Below, in pieces: positions 40,789 to 50,949 of a DNA stretch of 64,000 nucleotides (position 1 is its first letter; every line of letters starts with the position of its first letter). The position numbers and the translations under genes are program-made. The stretch comes from Clostridia bacterium. Lineage in GTDB: Bacteria; Bacillota; Clostridia; Oscillospirales; Acutalibacteraceae. The stretch is from the NCBI GenBank assembly GCA_017380575.1, contig JAFODS010000067.1:1-64000 (forward strand), given 5' to 3'. Below the pieces are notes generated by a model, which made no database searches, had not been told where the DNA came from, and saw only the letters and a program-made list of their open reading frames with translations.

Positions 40789-42968
40789 TTCAACTCACCA
40801 AGATCAAGACTGATATTAATTCGTGCATTTGAAGAATATTGCAAACCTGCAGGCGGATACTGCTTAACAACCACCGAACCTGTTGTTGACGGGTTGATGT
40901 ATATCAGATCTTCATTAAAGCCTGCCGCAACGATTTTCTGGCGTGCATCTTCTGGAGTATCACCCAAAACATCAGGCATCACAACTAATGTTTCAACAGT
41001 TGTTGTTTCTGTTGTTGTATCTTCTTCATAAGTATACAGTGAAATATTCTTGATTTCGCCGGGTACAGACACAAAATCAATATCACATGTATAATAAACC
41101 TTACCGTTTATAAATAATTTAAGATTAGAATCAGATTTATAACCATCAACCTCAACACTGTATGAGGAGCCGTCAAGAGTAACAGTTTCAGAAGAAACCA
41201 TAATCGAATCAAGACTTACGGTAACTGAGCCTAAAGATCCTGTGTTCGGTAAAGATACGTTGATTGAAACGTTCTGAACAACCTTCACACCAAGACTGAC
41301 AGTAAGAGTAACTTCAGATCCCTTAGGAATTTTAGTATCCTTAGGAACAGAACCTTTTATTACATAGTCCTTCTTGATTGTATCGTCATAATCATACTGA
41401 ATTGATACTACAAATCCGCTCGATCTGAGAAGCTGAGTTGCACCGTCATTAGTAAGTCCTGTAACATCCGGCATAGGCACAAGCTCAACGTTATTTGAAT
41501 TATAAGAAAGATATGTGACTGTTACAGTTGAATTGATATATACCTTTTCTCCAGAACCCGGAGTGATATCAATAACTGTACCCGGTTCAACTCCGGAAGA
41601 CTCATATTCAGAAGTATATGGTAATTCTTTGTCAATAACATTAAGCTTAAGATCAGACAAAGTGTTTCTGACAGTAACATAATCCTTACCCTTCAGCTCA
41701 GAAGGAATAGTTACCATTTCTTTGCCGGTAGCAATAACTAATTCAATCACAGTCTTCTCAGGATTGATTTTTTCACCCTTGGCAGGTGTCTGTTCAAGGA
41801 TTGTGTTAGGTGTCACAGCGGTATCAAGCTTTTCGGTTACTGTAAACACAAAATCAGAATATTCCTTTTCAAAAAGCTCTTCTGAATACTCTTTTCCGAT
41901 AAAATCAGGAACCTTAACTGTTTTATCACCTAAACCGAGCACCAAAGATATACCTGCAACAAGTAAAATTACCAAAGCTGCAATTACACCGATAAGAATA
42001 GGAATGGTCCGATTCTTTGTTTCAGGTTCATCATCTTCATCCACAGTATCATTAACCTCATACGCAGTTACACTACCGGTAACATTAGGTATATACTTAG
42101 TAGGTTCGTTATTTGCATAACTGTAATCAAACTTAATTGAAGGATTTCTTCTGAATTCCTCAAGATCAAGAAGCATTTCAGCTGCAGACTGATAGCGATC
42201 ATACGGGTTCTTCTGCATAGCCTTGATGATAATCTGCTCAACACCAATCGGTATCTGAGGATTAATTTCTCTTGGCATAACAGGATCCTTCTGCAGCTGC
42301 ATAATGGCAACCGATACAGTGTTGTCTGATTCAAAAGGCAACTTACCTGTAAGCATTTCATAAAGCATAACGCCAACAGAATAAATGTCAGCTTTATCGT
42401 TGGTTACATCGCCTCTTGCCTGTTCAGGACTGATATAATGTACAGAACCGATTGCAGAATCTGTCATTGTTCGTGTTTCACTTGCAAAAAATCTTGCAAT
42501 ACCGAAATCAGTAACTTTAATGACACCGTTTTCAAGCAAAAGAATGTTCTGGGGTTTGATATCTCTGTGTACAATTCCTTTGTCGTGTGCATGCTGTAAC
42601 GCTCTGAGAACCTGCATAATAAAGAATACAGCTTCACGGTGATTAACAACACCCTGCTGCTGAATGTACTCTTTAAGAGTAATTCCCTCAACATATTCCA
42701 TTACTATGTATTGTAAACGATCTCCGTAGCTGACATCAAAAACCTTGACAATGTTCATATGAGAGAGAACCGCAATAGCTTTTGATTCATTTTTGAATCT
42801 TCTGCGGAATTCTTCGTTTGCAAGAAATTCTTCCTTAAGAATCTTAACTGCAACTATTCTGTCATCGATATTATCGTAGGCTTTGTAGACAACCGCCATT
42901 CCGCCGACACCGATTATTTCGCGGATTTCATAACGTCCGTCAAGTCTTTTTCCAACATAATTCTGCAT
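40785..42968 (-). CDS. prkC: PASTA-domain Ser/Thr kinase PrkC
   Basis: A 727-residue membrane kinase that senses muropeptides or lipid II. Kinase domain: GVGGMA loop (20-25), Lys42, HRDIKPQN with Asp136, DFG at 154-156. One membrane helix lies at about 321-346. Outside are PASTA repeats at about 352-415, 419-487 and 497-560, then an unusual non-PASTA insert of about 90 residues (561-650, strand-rich), a Thr/Glu linker, and a fourth PASTA at about 663-722. It is the last-but-one gene of the block, partnered with the phosphatase prpC 16 nt upstream. Confidence 0.95.
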   Translation of the reverse strand: MQNYVGKRLDGRYEIREIIGVGGMAVVYKAYDNIDDRIVAVKILKEEFLANEEFRRRFKNESKAIAVLSHMNIVKVFDVSYGDRLQYIVMEYVEGITLKEYIQQQGVVNHREAVFFIMQVLRALQHAHDKGIVHRDIKPQNILLLENGVIKVTDFGIARFFASETRTMTDSAIGSVHYISPEQARGDVTNDKADIYSVGVMLYEMLTGKLPFESDNTVSVAIMQLQKDPVMPREINPQIPIGVEQIIIKAMQKNPYDRYQSAAEMLLDLEEFRRNPSIKFDYSYANNEPTKYIPNVTGSVTAYEVNDTVDEDDEPETKNRTIPILIGVIAALVILLVAGISLVLGLGDKTVKVPDFIGKEYSEELFEKEYSDFVFTVTEKLDTAVTPNTILEQTPAKGEKINPEKTVIELVIATGKEMVTIPSELKGKDYVTVRNTLSDLKLNVIDKELPYTSEYESSGVEPGTVIDITPGSGEKVYINSTVTVTYLSYNSNNVELVPMPDVTGLTNDGATQLLRSSGFVVSIQYDYDDTIKKDYVIKGSVPKDTKIPKGSEVTLTVSLGVKVVQNVSINVSLPNTGSLGSVTVSLDSIMVSSETVTLDGSSYSVEVDGYKSDSNLKLFINGKVYYTCDIDFVSVPGEIKNISLYTYEEDTTTETTTVETLVVMPDVLGDTPEDARQKIVAAGFNEDLIYINPSTTGSVVVKQYPPAGLQYSSNARINISLDLGELN

Positions 42969-42984
42969 ATTTCTACCTCCCCGT

Positions 42985-43716
42985 TTATCTGTCGGTAACA
43001 GTTACAACAGTTACGTTGTCACCGCCACCGTTGCGGTTAGCTTCATCAACAAGCTTATCCGCTAACGAATAACTGTCATAGGTATTACACATTTCCTTTA
43101 TTTTAGAATCATCAACAAAATTTGTAAGTCCGTCACTGCAAAGAAGAACAATATCCCCTTCGTTATAAACCTCCTGACTGTAGTCAATACGAATTGTATC
43201 ATCAACACCGAGAGCACGGGTAATTACATTTTTCTGCGGATGATCCTTAGCTTCTTCTGCAGAAAGTTCACCTCTGTCAATCATAAGCTGAACAACCGAA
43301 TGGTCATTTGTAAGCTGAGTGATGCTTTCGTTGGTCACAATGTAAATTCTCGAATCACCAACGTGTGCAATGTACAAAGCATCGTTTTTGATTATAGCCA
43401 AAACGACAGTGGTTCCCATTCCTTTTAAAGAATCATCATTTCTTGATTTTGAGAAAACAGTTGCATTGGCTGCTTCAATCGCAGACACAATAAGATGCTT
43501 GATTGAATTATCATTCATAGCCTGATGGTAGCCAAAATTAAGTTTATCGGCAATAGTTTTAGCAGCTGATTCACTCGCTATATTACCACCGTTTGCTCCG
43601 CCCATTCCGTCACAGACAAGTGCCCAGGTTACTCCGTCGGAAAATTCACCGGAAAGACAAAAATCCTGATTATTCTGTCTTACTGCACCTACATCTGATT
43701 TAGCAGAAATTTTCAC
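42985..43716 (-). CDS. prpC: PP2C-type Ser/Thr phosphatase PrpC (Stp)
   Basis: The cognate phosphatase of PrkC. The 243-residue product has the metal-binding set DVGAVRQNNQD, VCDGMGGANGG, AHVGDSRIY, LCSDGLTNFV and GGGDNVTVV, in the order expected for bacterial PP2C. The start is GTG, with GGAGG 7 nt upstream. It overlaps the rlmN stop by 4 nt (GTGA), so rlmN, prpC and prkC are coupled as in Bacillus. Confidence 0.95.
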   Translation of the reverse strand: MKISAKSDVGAVRQNNQDFCLSGEFSDGVTWALVCDGMGGANGGNIASESAAKTIADKLNFGYHQAMNDNSIKHLIVSAIEAANATVFSKSRNDDSLKGMGTTVVLAIIKNDALYIAHVGDSRIYIVTNESITQLTNDHSVVQLMIDRGELSAEEAKDHPQKNVITRALGVDDTIRIDYSQEVYNEGDIVLLCSDGLTNFVDDSKIKEMCNTYDSYSLADKLVDEANRNGGGDNVTVVTVTDR

Positions 43717-44771
43717 TGTTCTCCCTCCTTTTCTTTTTTCTCACGAACATGCTTACTGCGAAGCTGTCCGCATGAAGCATCAATATCAGAGCCAAGGCTT
43801 CTTCGTATGGTTGTATTGACACCTTTTGAATTTAATATATTCATAAAACGCTGTAAACGGTCGTTTGTACTGCGTTTATGTTCACTTTCATTGATTTCAT
43901 TTGCAGGGATAAGATTGACGTGGCACAACATCCCTTTAAGCAAGGAAGCAAGCTCATAAGCACATTCATCTGAGTCGTTAACATCTCTTATCATCGCATA
44001 TTCAAAAGATATTCGTCTTGAAGTTGAGTTGGTATAATCCTTGCAGGCCTTTATTAATTCTTTAACCGGATATTTTTTATTAACCGGCATTACAGCTGAA
44101 CGCATTGTATCATTCGGTGCATGCAATGAAATAGACAATGTAAGCTGAAGCTTTTCTTCAAGCAAATCATAAATTTTAGGAACAATACCGCAAGTTGAAA
44201 GCGAAATGTTTCTCATAGAAAGATTAAGACCCTTTTCGTCACTTGCAAGCTTTAGAAAGCGGATTGTATTGTCGTAATTATCAAGCGGTTCACCCATACC
44301 CATCATAACTACGTGTGAAACACGGATATCCATATCTCGCTGTGTTGCATGAATCTGACCGAGTATTTCAGAGGGCATAAGACTTCTTACGCAACCGCTT
44401 TTTGTTGATGCACAAAATGTACATCCCATTTTGCAGCCGACCTGTGAAGACACGCATAAGGTGTATCCGTATTTATACTTCATCAGAACAGATTCAACAA
44501 AATTACCGTCAAAAAGTTTAAACAGATACTTAACCGTAGAATCAATTTTTGAAACTTGTTTTAATTCAATCTCACAGCTTCTGACAGGATATTTTTCATT
44601 AAGTATATTACGCAAGGCTTTAGGCAAATTTGTCATCTCGTCATAACTCATTGCACCATATACCTGAAGCCAATCAAATATCTGCTTCGCACGAAACTTA
44701 GGTTCATTCAACGAAGCAATGACATTTTCAATTTCAGATAAATTCATTGATTTTATGTCAAAGTCAGGCAA
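43713..44771 (-). CDS. rlmN: 23S rRNA/tRNA adenine-C2 methyltransferase RlmN
   Basis: RlmN is a radical-SAM enzyme methylating A2503 of 23S rRNA and A37 of some tRNAs. The 352-residue product has the cluster Cys residues 113, 117 and 120 (CKMGCTFC), MGMGEPLDNYD for SAM binding, and the methyl-carrying Cys334 in DIDASCGQLR. It starts with TTG; DIKSMNLSEIE near the N-terminus aligns with the family, which supports the longer start over ATG 44747. It follows rsmB with a 2-nt gap. Confidence 0.95.
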   Translation of the reverse strand: MPDFDIKSMNLSEIENVIASLNEPKFRAKQIFDWLQVYGAMSYDEMTNLPKALRNILNEKYPVRSCEIELKQVSKIDSTVKYLFKLFDGNFVESVLMKYKYGYTLCVSSQVGCKMGCTFCASTKSGCVRSLMPSEILGQIHATQRDMDIRVSHVVMMGMGEPLDNYDNTIRFLKLASDEKGLNLSMRNISLSTCGIVPKIYDLLEEKLQLTLSISLHAPNDTMRSAVMPVNKKYPVKELIKACKDYTNSTSRRISFEYAMIRDVNDSDECAYELASLLKGMLCHVNLIPANEINESEHKRSTNDRLQRFMNILNSKGVNTTIRRSLGSDIDASCGQLRSKHVREKKEKEGEQ

Positions 44772-44773
44772 AT

Positions 44774-46081
44774 TTACACATCCTTAATTTTTCTGAGTCC
44801 CGCAACAAAAAAGCCATCACAGCCATGTAAATGTGGCATCAAAGTAACATAATCAGTTTTATCTGAGTATCTTTTAAGTTCGGGTAACACTGTAAATGTT
44901 TCAAAGTTACTGTGTTCTGATAAGAATTTTTCAACAACAAACTCATTTTCCGCCTTGTTCAAAGAACAAGTTGAGTAGATCAAAGTTCCGCCATTTTTAA
45001 GATACTTAGCAGAAATACAAAGAATAGAATACTGCAAATCCGGTAAATTGTCAACTTCAGCAAGGTTCTTGTACCTTATTTCAGGCTTTTTCCGTATTAC
45101 ACCAAGACCTGCACAGGGCACATCACAAAGTATTTTATCAGCTTTCGGAAGCTGGATATTGAACTTCGCACCGTCATTTACAGTTGCTTCAATATTAGTA
45201 ATTTCTAATCTTTCAGCACCGTTTTTTATAAGATTAATTCGCTGCGGATAAAGATCCATTGAATAAATCTTTCCGCTGTTGTTCATATTCTGTGCAAGGG
45301 TAAAGCTTTTTCCGCCCGGTGCGGCACAAATATCAAAAACGATATCATCTTCTTTGACACCGAGTGCACTGCAGCATAACTGGGAAGCAAGATCCTGAAC
45401 ATGGAACAAACCGTCCTGATAAGCTTTGGTTTTATGTAACGCTCCGCTTCCGCGAACAACTAAAGCGTTTTCAACAAGATCAGAAGCAACAGCTTCAAAC
45501 CCTTCGTTTGCAAGAATATCTTTAAGTTTTTTTGTGTCAGTTTTTAAAGTATTAACTTTAACAGTAGTTTCAACTGAACCGAATGTCGCTTCAAGAAGTT
45601 TTACAGCCGTTTCAGCACCATAATCTTTAATCCATAAATCACAAAGCCACTTCGGTGCTGAATATTTAACAGAGATATCGTCAGTTTCAGTAATACCGTT
45701 AGAACTGATTTTTCTTAAAACAGCATTTACAAGCCCTGAAGCAAACGAAGCACCGTTATTCTTTGTCAGCTTCACACTTTCATTAATTGCAGCTGATGCA
45801 GGCACCTTATCCATAAACAAAATCTGATATGCACCCATACGAAGAATCGTCAGAACCTGCGGTTTCAGTTTTTTCAAAGGCTGTTTAAGGTAACGTGACA
45901 GTTCATAATCAAGAGTTATCAGTCTTTCTATCACTCCGTAAACTAAGGCAGAAGCAAAAGACTTTTCGACTTGCGGCAATTCTGATTTATCAAGAAAAGA
46001 ATCAAGCACAAGGTTTGAATATGAATTATCTTTTTGTATTCTGTTTAAAATTTCAAACGCCGTCTGTCTTGCTGTTTTCAT
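44774..46081 (-). CDS. rsmB: 16S rRNA m5C967 methyltransferase RsmB
   Basis: A 435-residue protein with an N-terminal NusB-like RNA-binding domain (about 1-130) and a Rossmann methyltransferase domain: DICAAPGGKSF (SAM), MDLYPQRI, and the two conserved Cys motifs CDVPCAGLGV (the general-base PC) and YSTCSLNKAENE (nucleophile TC). The gene lies in the standard clostridial order fmt-yugP-rsmB-rlmN, 8 nt after yugP. Confidence 0.95.
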   Translation of the reverse strand: MKTARQTAFEILNRIQKDNSYSNLVLDSFLDKSELPQVEKSFASALVYGVIERLITLDYELSRYLKQPLKKLKPQVLTILRMGAYQILFMDKVPASAAINESVKLTKNNGASFASGLVNAVLRKISSNGITETDDISVKYSAPKWLCDLWIKDYGAETAVKLLEATFGSVETTVKVNTLKTDTKKLKDILANEGFEAVASDLVENALVVRGSGALHKTKAYQDGLFHVQDLASQLCCSALGVKEDDIVFDICAAPGGKSFTLAQNMNNSGKIYSMDLYPQRINLIKNGAERLEITNIEATVNDGAKFNIQLPKADKILCDVPCAGLGVIRKKPEIRYKNLAEVDNLPDLQYSILCISAKYLKNGGTLIYSTCSLNKAENEFVVEKFLSEHSNFETFTVLPELKRYSDKTDYVTLMPHLHGCDGFFVAGLRKIKDV

Positions 46082-46089
46082 AAAAATCC

Positions 46090-46809
46090 TTATCTGCGTC
46101 TGTTGTTGCCAAGTAAACGCATAGCGTAATATAAAAGATTAACAACTGCCGTTGCAAGTGCCGCAACATATGTCATAGCTGCCGCTGTAAGAACACTCTT
46201 TGCACCGTTATGTTCTTCACCTGTAAGCATACCTGTTTCCTCAATTACCCGTAAAGCACGCTTACTTGCATTAAATTCAACAGGCAAAGTAACAAGCTGA
46301 AAAACAGCTACAAATCCGTAAAGTGCAAGACCTGCAATTATACAGTAAAAGCCAAAATCAGAATTGAATGAACCGTATGCAAGGAAATAGCCGAGAAAAG
46401 CAATCAGAAGTCCGAAACGTGAACCGAAATTTGTAACCGGAACAAGAGCTGTACGTATTTTATTCGGAAGATAGTTTTCAGCGTGCTGAGCTGCATGACC
46501 CGCTTCGTGACACGCTATGCCGACTGCAGCAATTGAAGCACCGCTATACACGTTCTGTGATAATCTGATGACCTTCTCGTTCGGAGAATAGTGGTCAGAA
46601 AGCTTACCTGCACAAGCTACAATTCTAACATCAGTAATGCCGTAATGATTAAGAATCATCTGTGCCGCCATGGCACCCGTAATTCTGCGCGAGTTCGGTA
46701 TTTTTGAGTATTTTTTATATGCACCGTTAACCTTAGCCTGCGCTAAAAGTGAAAGAATAAGAACAGGTGCGGCAAAAAGAAGATACGAAAAATAATTTCC
46801 AAAAAACAT
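46090..46809 (-). CDS. Zinc metallopeptidase YugP family
   Basis: A 239-residue membrane protease of the YugP group. It has an N-terminal helix, the catalytic HExxH in CHEAGHAAQHAENY near 114-127, and three to four C-terminal membrane segments (for instance FYCIIAGLALYGFVAVFQLVTLP). The physiological substrate is unknown. Insertion between fmt and rsmB is usual in clostridia and differs from Bacillus. ATG start, 8-9 nt gaps on both sides. Confidence 0.88.
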   Translation of the reverse strand: MFFGNYFSYLLFAAPVLILSLLAQAKVNGAYKKYSKIPNSRRITGAMAAQMILNHYGITDVRIVACAGKLSDHYSPNEKVIRLSQNVYSGASIAAVGIACHEAGHAAQHAENYLPNKIRTALVPVTNFGSRFGLLIAFLGYFLAYGSFNSDFGFYCIIAGLALYGFVAVFQLVTLPVEFNASKRALRVIEETGMLTGEEHNGAKSVLTAAAMTYVAALATAVVNLLYYAMRLLGNNRRR

Positions 46810-46818
46810 TAAATCACC

Positions 46819-47745
46819 TTATTTCAGAATTATTCCCTTCTCAATCGGATTTCCTCTGAGAAAATCTGAAGCATTCATTGCTTTTTTACCCTCAGTCTGC
46901 AAAACAATAATTTCAACAGACGTTGATTCACCGCAAGCAACAATAAGCTTTTTATCAGAAACAACCACCTCTCCGGATGTAGCATTGCATTTACCGGATA
47001 CAGCAGTTTTATGAATTTTAATAGTTTTCTCTCCTAATTTTGCAGTGGCTACAGGCCAGGGAGAAAGACCTCTTACTTTATTGTGTACTTTCTGTGCACT
47101 CTCATTCCAATCAATAGGACACAAATCTTTGGAAAGCATAGGTGCATAATTTGATTCTGAATCATCTTGCTTTTCAGGTTTTAACTCGCCTTTTAATAAC
47201 AAGTCAATAGTTTCAGACATAACATCCGCACCGAGTACAGAAAGTTTGTCGTGCAACTCACCTGCAGTTTCATTTTCACCGATTTCAACAGTTTTTGTAA
47301 GAAGCATATCGCCTGTATCAAGGCCAACATCCATCTTCATTGCAGTAACACCGCTGATTTTTTCACCATTAAGTACACTCCACTGAATAGGCGCTGCACC
47401 TCTGTATCGAGGCAAAATTGAAGCGTGCATATTAATACAGCCATATTTAGGATAATCGAGAATTTCCTTCGGAAGGATTTTTCCATATGCAACAACAATA
47501 ATCAATTCAGGTTTAAGACTTTCCAGAATCGAAATTGCTTCCCCGTCTTTCATTTTCAACGGCTGATAAACAGGTATACCTGCTTCAACAGCACACTCTT
47601 TAACAGGAGGAAACTGCATTTTATGTCCTCTGCCTTTCGGTTTGTCAGGCTGAGTAAAAACGCCCTTTACATTATGACCGTCACTGATCAGTCGTTCAAG
47701 ACAAGGAACAGCAAATTCAGGAGTTCCCATAAAAACTATATCCAT
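46819..47745 (-). CDS. fmt: Methionyl-tRNA formyltransferase
   Basis: Fmt formylates initiator Met-tRNA with 10-formyl-THF. The 308-residue product begins DIVFMGTPEFAVPCLERL, has INMHASILPRYRGAAPIQW with the catalytic Asn-His region, GVTAMKMDVGLDTGDML with the catalytic Asp, and a C-terminal tRNA-binding beta-barrel (VRGLSPWPVATAKL). It is full length. It follows def with a 12-nt gap. Confidence 0.96.
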   Translation of the reverse strand: MDIVFMGTPEFAVPCLERLISDGHNVKGVFTQPDKPKGRGHKMQFPPVKECAVEAGIPVYQPLKMKDGEAISILESLKPELIIVVAYGKILPKEILDYPKYGCINMHASILPRYRGAAPIQWSVLNGEKISGVTAMKMDVGLDTGDMLLTKTVEIGENETAGELHDKLSVLGADVMSETIDLLLKGELKPEKQDDSESNYAPMLSKDLCPIDWNESAQKVHNKVRGLSPWPVATAKLGEKTIKIHKTAVSGKCNATSGEVVVSDKKLIVACGESTSVEIIVLQTEGKKAMNASDFLRGNPIEKGIILK

Positions 47746-47757
47746 AGTGTTCCTCCG

Positions 47758-48216
47758 TTAATTACTCTCAAGCTCACCGATAACATGACTTGTGTAAAGA
47801 ATACCGTCAAGATGGTCAATTTCATGACAGAAACAACGAGCTTTAAGACCTTCACCCTTATACAGGCACCATTTACCTTCACGGTTCTGTGCTTTTACTA
47901 TTACTGATTTAGGTCTTTCTGTAACACCGAATTTTCCGGGCAAAGAAAGACAACCTTCCGTTTCATGCTGAACTTCTTCAGAACGTTCAACAATTTCAGG
48001 ATTAACAAGCTCAAGGTATCCGTCACCACAGTCCATTACAACAACACGTCGTAAAATTCCGACTTGAACAGCAGCAAGACCTGCACCCTCAGCTTTATAA
48101 AGAGTGTCCTTCATATCATCTAAAATTGTAAAAAGCTTTTCGTCAAAATTTTCAACAGGTCTGCTTTTTTTAGATAAAATGGGATCACCTAATTTAACTA
48201 TGTTTCTTATTGCCAT
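47758..48216 (-). CDS. def: Peptide deformylase
   Basis: Removes the formyl group from nascent N-terminal Met. The 152-residue product has all three deformylase motifs: GAGLAAVQVG (near 43-52), EGCLSLPG with the metal Cys, and HEIDHLDG with the metal His pair and catalytic Glu. Type I by length and lack of the type II insertion. It lies between priA and fmt. Confidence 0.96.
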   Translation of the reverse strand: MAIRNIVKLGDPILSKKSRPVENFDEKLFTILDDMKDTLYKAEGAGLAAVQVGILRRVVVMDCGDGYLELVNPEIVERSEEVQHETEGCLSLPGKFGVTERPKSVIVKAQNREGKWCLYKGEGLKARCFCHEIDHLDGILYTSHVIGELESN

Positions 48217-48235
48217 TTTATTTCCCTTTCGTCTG

Positions 48236-50689
48236 TCAAATAATATTTTCAGGATTAATATCTATGTAAACCGACACCCGGTTTGATACCTCTGACAAAA
48301 CTTCAGTTAAAACCTCAGACATCATCTTTCTGAAGTTTTTTGAATTTTTACATTTAATTATCAAACGATATCGGTATTTATTGCTTACTTTAGAAACTCT
48401 CGCAGTCATAGGACCAAGAATAATAACCTTTTCATCCTTATATTCATTACGAATTTTTTCGGTTATCTTCAAGAAAAATTTTGATGCAGCTGCATGAACA
48501 TTTTCTTCCTTAATACCAAGAAAACCTACGAGTGCAATATCACAAAAAGGCGGATATATAAGCATTTTTCTCAATTTCATCTCAGTTTTATAGAAGTTTT
48601 CATAATCCTGCTGTGCAGCCATATTGATAACATCATTCTCAGGTGTCATAGTCTGAATAATCGCTTTACCCTTGAACGTACCTCTACCGGCACGACCTAC
48701 CACCTGAGTAATCAGATCAAAAGTACGTTCCTGACTGCGGAAATCATCATTGTTAAGCTGTCCGTCAGCGTTTATAACGCCGACAAGTGTAACATTTTCA
48801 AAATCAAGCCCTTTCGCAACCATCTGAGTACCAAGAAGAATATCATATTCACCCTTAGCAAAAGCTGACAGTTTTTCTTCGTGGGCATGTCTGCTCATAG
48901 TACTGTCCGCATCCATACGAAGTATACGTGCAGACGGAAAAAGAGCGGTTAATTCATCTTCAATTTTTTGTGTGCCGACACCTGAATATCGCACATCAGT
49001 CGAATTGCATTCCGGACATAAGCTTGAAAAAGGCTGTGAATGTCCGCAATAATGACACATAAGCCGTCCGTTGGCTCTGTGGTATGTCATAGAAATACTG
49101 CACGAAGGACAGGTAAAAACATAACCGCAGGATTTGCAGGATGCAAAAGTATTGTAACCTCGACGGTTCATCAGAAGTATAGTCTGATGTCCTTTTTCAA
49201 GATTATCACTTATTGAATCAGCAAGTTCTTTACTGAAATACGAAGAATCGCTCAATGCATCAATACACATATCAACGATCCTTACATCAGGAAGTTCAGC
49301 GGTTGAGTATCTCTTCGAAAGTTTATTGATAGTGTACCTTCCGCTTTTAGCTTTAGAATACGTTTCAAGGCTCGGAGTTGCACTTGCAAAAACAGTCACA
49401 GCTTTATGGTATGCTGACCTGAAAAGAGCGACCTCTTTAGCGCTGTATCTCGGACTCTTTTCAGATTTGTAAGTATGCTCCTGCTCCTCGTCTACAATAA
49501 TAAGACCCAGATTATCCAAAGGAGCAAAAACAGCACTTCTTGTACCGACTACAATCTGTACTTCTCCGTTTTTGATGCGCTTCCATTCGTCCATTCTCTG
49601 CCCTGCTGAAAGTGCACTGTGTATAACTGCAGTTTTACCGCCATACCGTCTGCGGAAAATCTGAATTGTCTGCGGTGTAAGAGCAATTTCGGGAACCATA
49701 ACAATTACCTGCTTACCCACAGAAACCATATAGTCAATCAGTTTAAGGTAGACCTGCGTTTTTCCGCTACCGGTAACACCGAACAAAAGCGAAGCTCCGC
49801 CTTCACCCTTATTATAAAGTTTCAGCAAGCTGTTATAAGCTTTTTTCTGTTCATCGTTAAGAACAATTTCAGGTGCTTCAAAAACATCCTGAATTTCGCC
49901 GCCGGGAATTCTGTAAACTTCATTATCAAAAATCTCAGCATATCCTTTTTTAGCCAGGGCATGTACAACAGCAGGCGTAAAGCCTGTAAAATAACATACT
50001 TCTTTAACGGATGCAGTGTCAATATCAGCAAGAAGTTCAAGGATTTCCCTTTGTTTCTTTGTGATTTTATCCGTAGATTCAAGTGCATTTAAGCCTGTTT
50101 CGGTAATCCTCACCATTTTAACAGTAAGATCTCCGGCTTTGCGTGCAGAATCGTAATTTCTGAAAAGCAAGCCGTCCTTTGTCATTCTTTCAAGAACAGA
50201 CAAATCCTGCACAAATCCAAGAGTCTTCAGTACCTTTTCACCGTCAACATAGCCGTTTGCAGCTTTAATAAACTCATAAATCTGCAAAGTGTCAGCATCA
50301 ACACCAGATAAATCAACATCGCCTGCAGCTGCATAAGTCGTAACAACACGGTGACACATACCTGCAGGGAGAATCGTCTTTGCAGCGTCAAATAACGTAC
50401 AGAAAGTACGCTCTTTCAACCATTCAATCAGCTTAATCATTTCGTCTGAAAGAATCGGTTTTTCGTCAATAACCTGCATAATACTTTTTAATTTATCAGT
50501 TGATTTATCAGAGTGAAAAACACTCATAACTATACCCTGACGGCATTTATTATCTTTTCCGAACGGAACAAGAACTCTGCAACCGGGTTTTAAAGCTGAA
50601 TCTTTTTCATTAACAAGGTAGTCATATGCCATATCAAATGAATTGGTTGAATTTTCAATAGCAACCGATGCAATTATGTACCCAGACAT
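48236..50689 (-). CDS. priA: Primosomal helicase PriA
   Basis: PriA restarts stalled replication forks. The 817-residue product has a 3'-DNA-binding N-terminus, helicase motif I GVTGSGKT, motif II VDEEQEHTYK (DEEQ rather than DEEH), the eight-Cys zinc region (CKSCGYVFTCPSC, CHYCGHSQPFSSLCPEC) and motifs V-VI (GTQMVAKGLDFENVTLVGVINAD, QVVGRAGRG). It begins with an ATG 7 nt after GGAGG. The coaBC gene found before priA in Bacillus is absent. Confidence 0.96.
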   Translation of the reverse strand: MSGYIIASVAIENSTNSFDMAYDYLVNEKDSALKPGCRVLVPFGKDNKCRQGIVMSVFHSDKSTDKLKSIMQVIDEKPILSDEMIKLIEWLKERTFCTLFDAAKTILPAGMCHRVVTTYAAAGDVDLSGVDADTLQIYEFIKAANGYVDGEKVLKTLGFVQDLSVLERMTKDGLLFRNYDSARKAGDLTVKMVRITETGLNALESTDKITKKQREILELLADIDTASVKEVCYFTGFTPAVVHALAKKGYAEIFDNEVYRIPGGEIQDVFEAPEIVLNDEQKKAYNSLLKLYNKGEGGASLLFGVTGSGKTQVYLKLIDYMVSVGKQVIVMVPEIALTPQTIQIFRRRYGGKTAVIHSALSAGQRMDEWKRIKNGEVQIVVGTRSAVFAPLDNLGLIIVDEEQEHTYKSEKSPRYSAKEVALFRSAYHKAVTVFASATPSLETYSKAKSGRYTINKLSKRYSTAELPDVRIVDMCIDALSDSSYFSKELADSISDNLEKGHQTILLMNRRGYNTFASCKSCGYVFTCPSCSISMTYHRANGRLMCHYCGHSQPFSSLCPECNSTDVRYSGVGTQKIEDELTALFPSARILRMDADSTMSRHAHEEKLSAFAKGEYDILLGTQMVAKGLDFENVTLVGVINADGQLNNDDFRSQERTFDLITQVVGRAGRGTFKGKAIIQTMTPENDVINMAAQQDYENFYKTEMKLRKMLIYPPFCDIALVGFLGIKEENVHAAASKFFLKITEKIRNEYKDEKVIILGPMTARVSKVSNKYRYRLIIKCKNSKNFRKMMSEVLTEVLSEVSNRVSVYIDINPENII

Positions 50690-50715
50690 ATTCTACCTCC
50701 TGAAAAATTTAAAGA

Positions 50716-50949
50716 TTATAAATTCTTGATCTCGTCAGGTTCAACAATTTCGTATTTACCGTCAATGATTTCATCAATAGCAATACTTACAGGCTTCTCG
50801 ATAAGAATAATTCCGTCTTCTTCAGCCTCTTCTGAAATTTCACGAGCTCTCTTTGCAGTTGCTCTTACAAGTGAATAGCGGCTCATGTGATTCGAAAGCA
50901 CAGAGCTGAGATCCGGATTGAATTTAAATTTTTTGTTCTGATCAAACAT
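50716..50949 (-). CDS. rpoZ: RNA polymerase omega subunit
   Basis: A 77-residue protein with the omega signature SRYSLVRATAKRAREISEEAEEDG and an acidic tail. Omega aids assembly of beta' into RNA polymerase. The ATG overlaps the gmk stop by 1 nt (TAATG) with a GAGGT site inside the end of gmk. The gmk-rpoZ pairing is universal in Firmicutes. Confidence 0.93.
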   Translation of the reverse strand: MFDQNKKFKFNPDLSSVLSNHMSRYSLVRATAKRAREISEEAEEDGIILIEKPVSIAIDEIIDGKYEIVEPDEIKNL

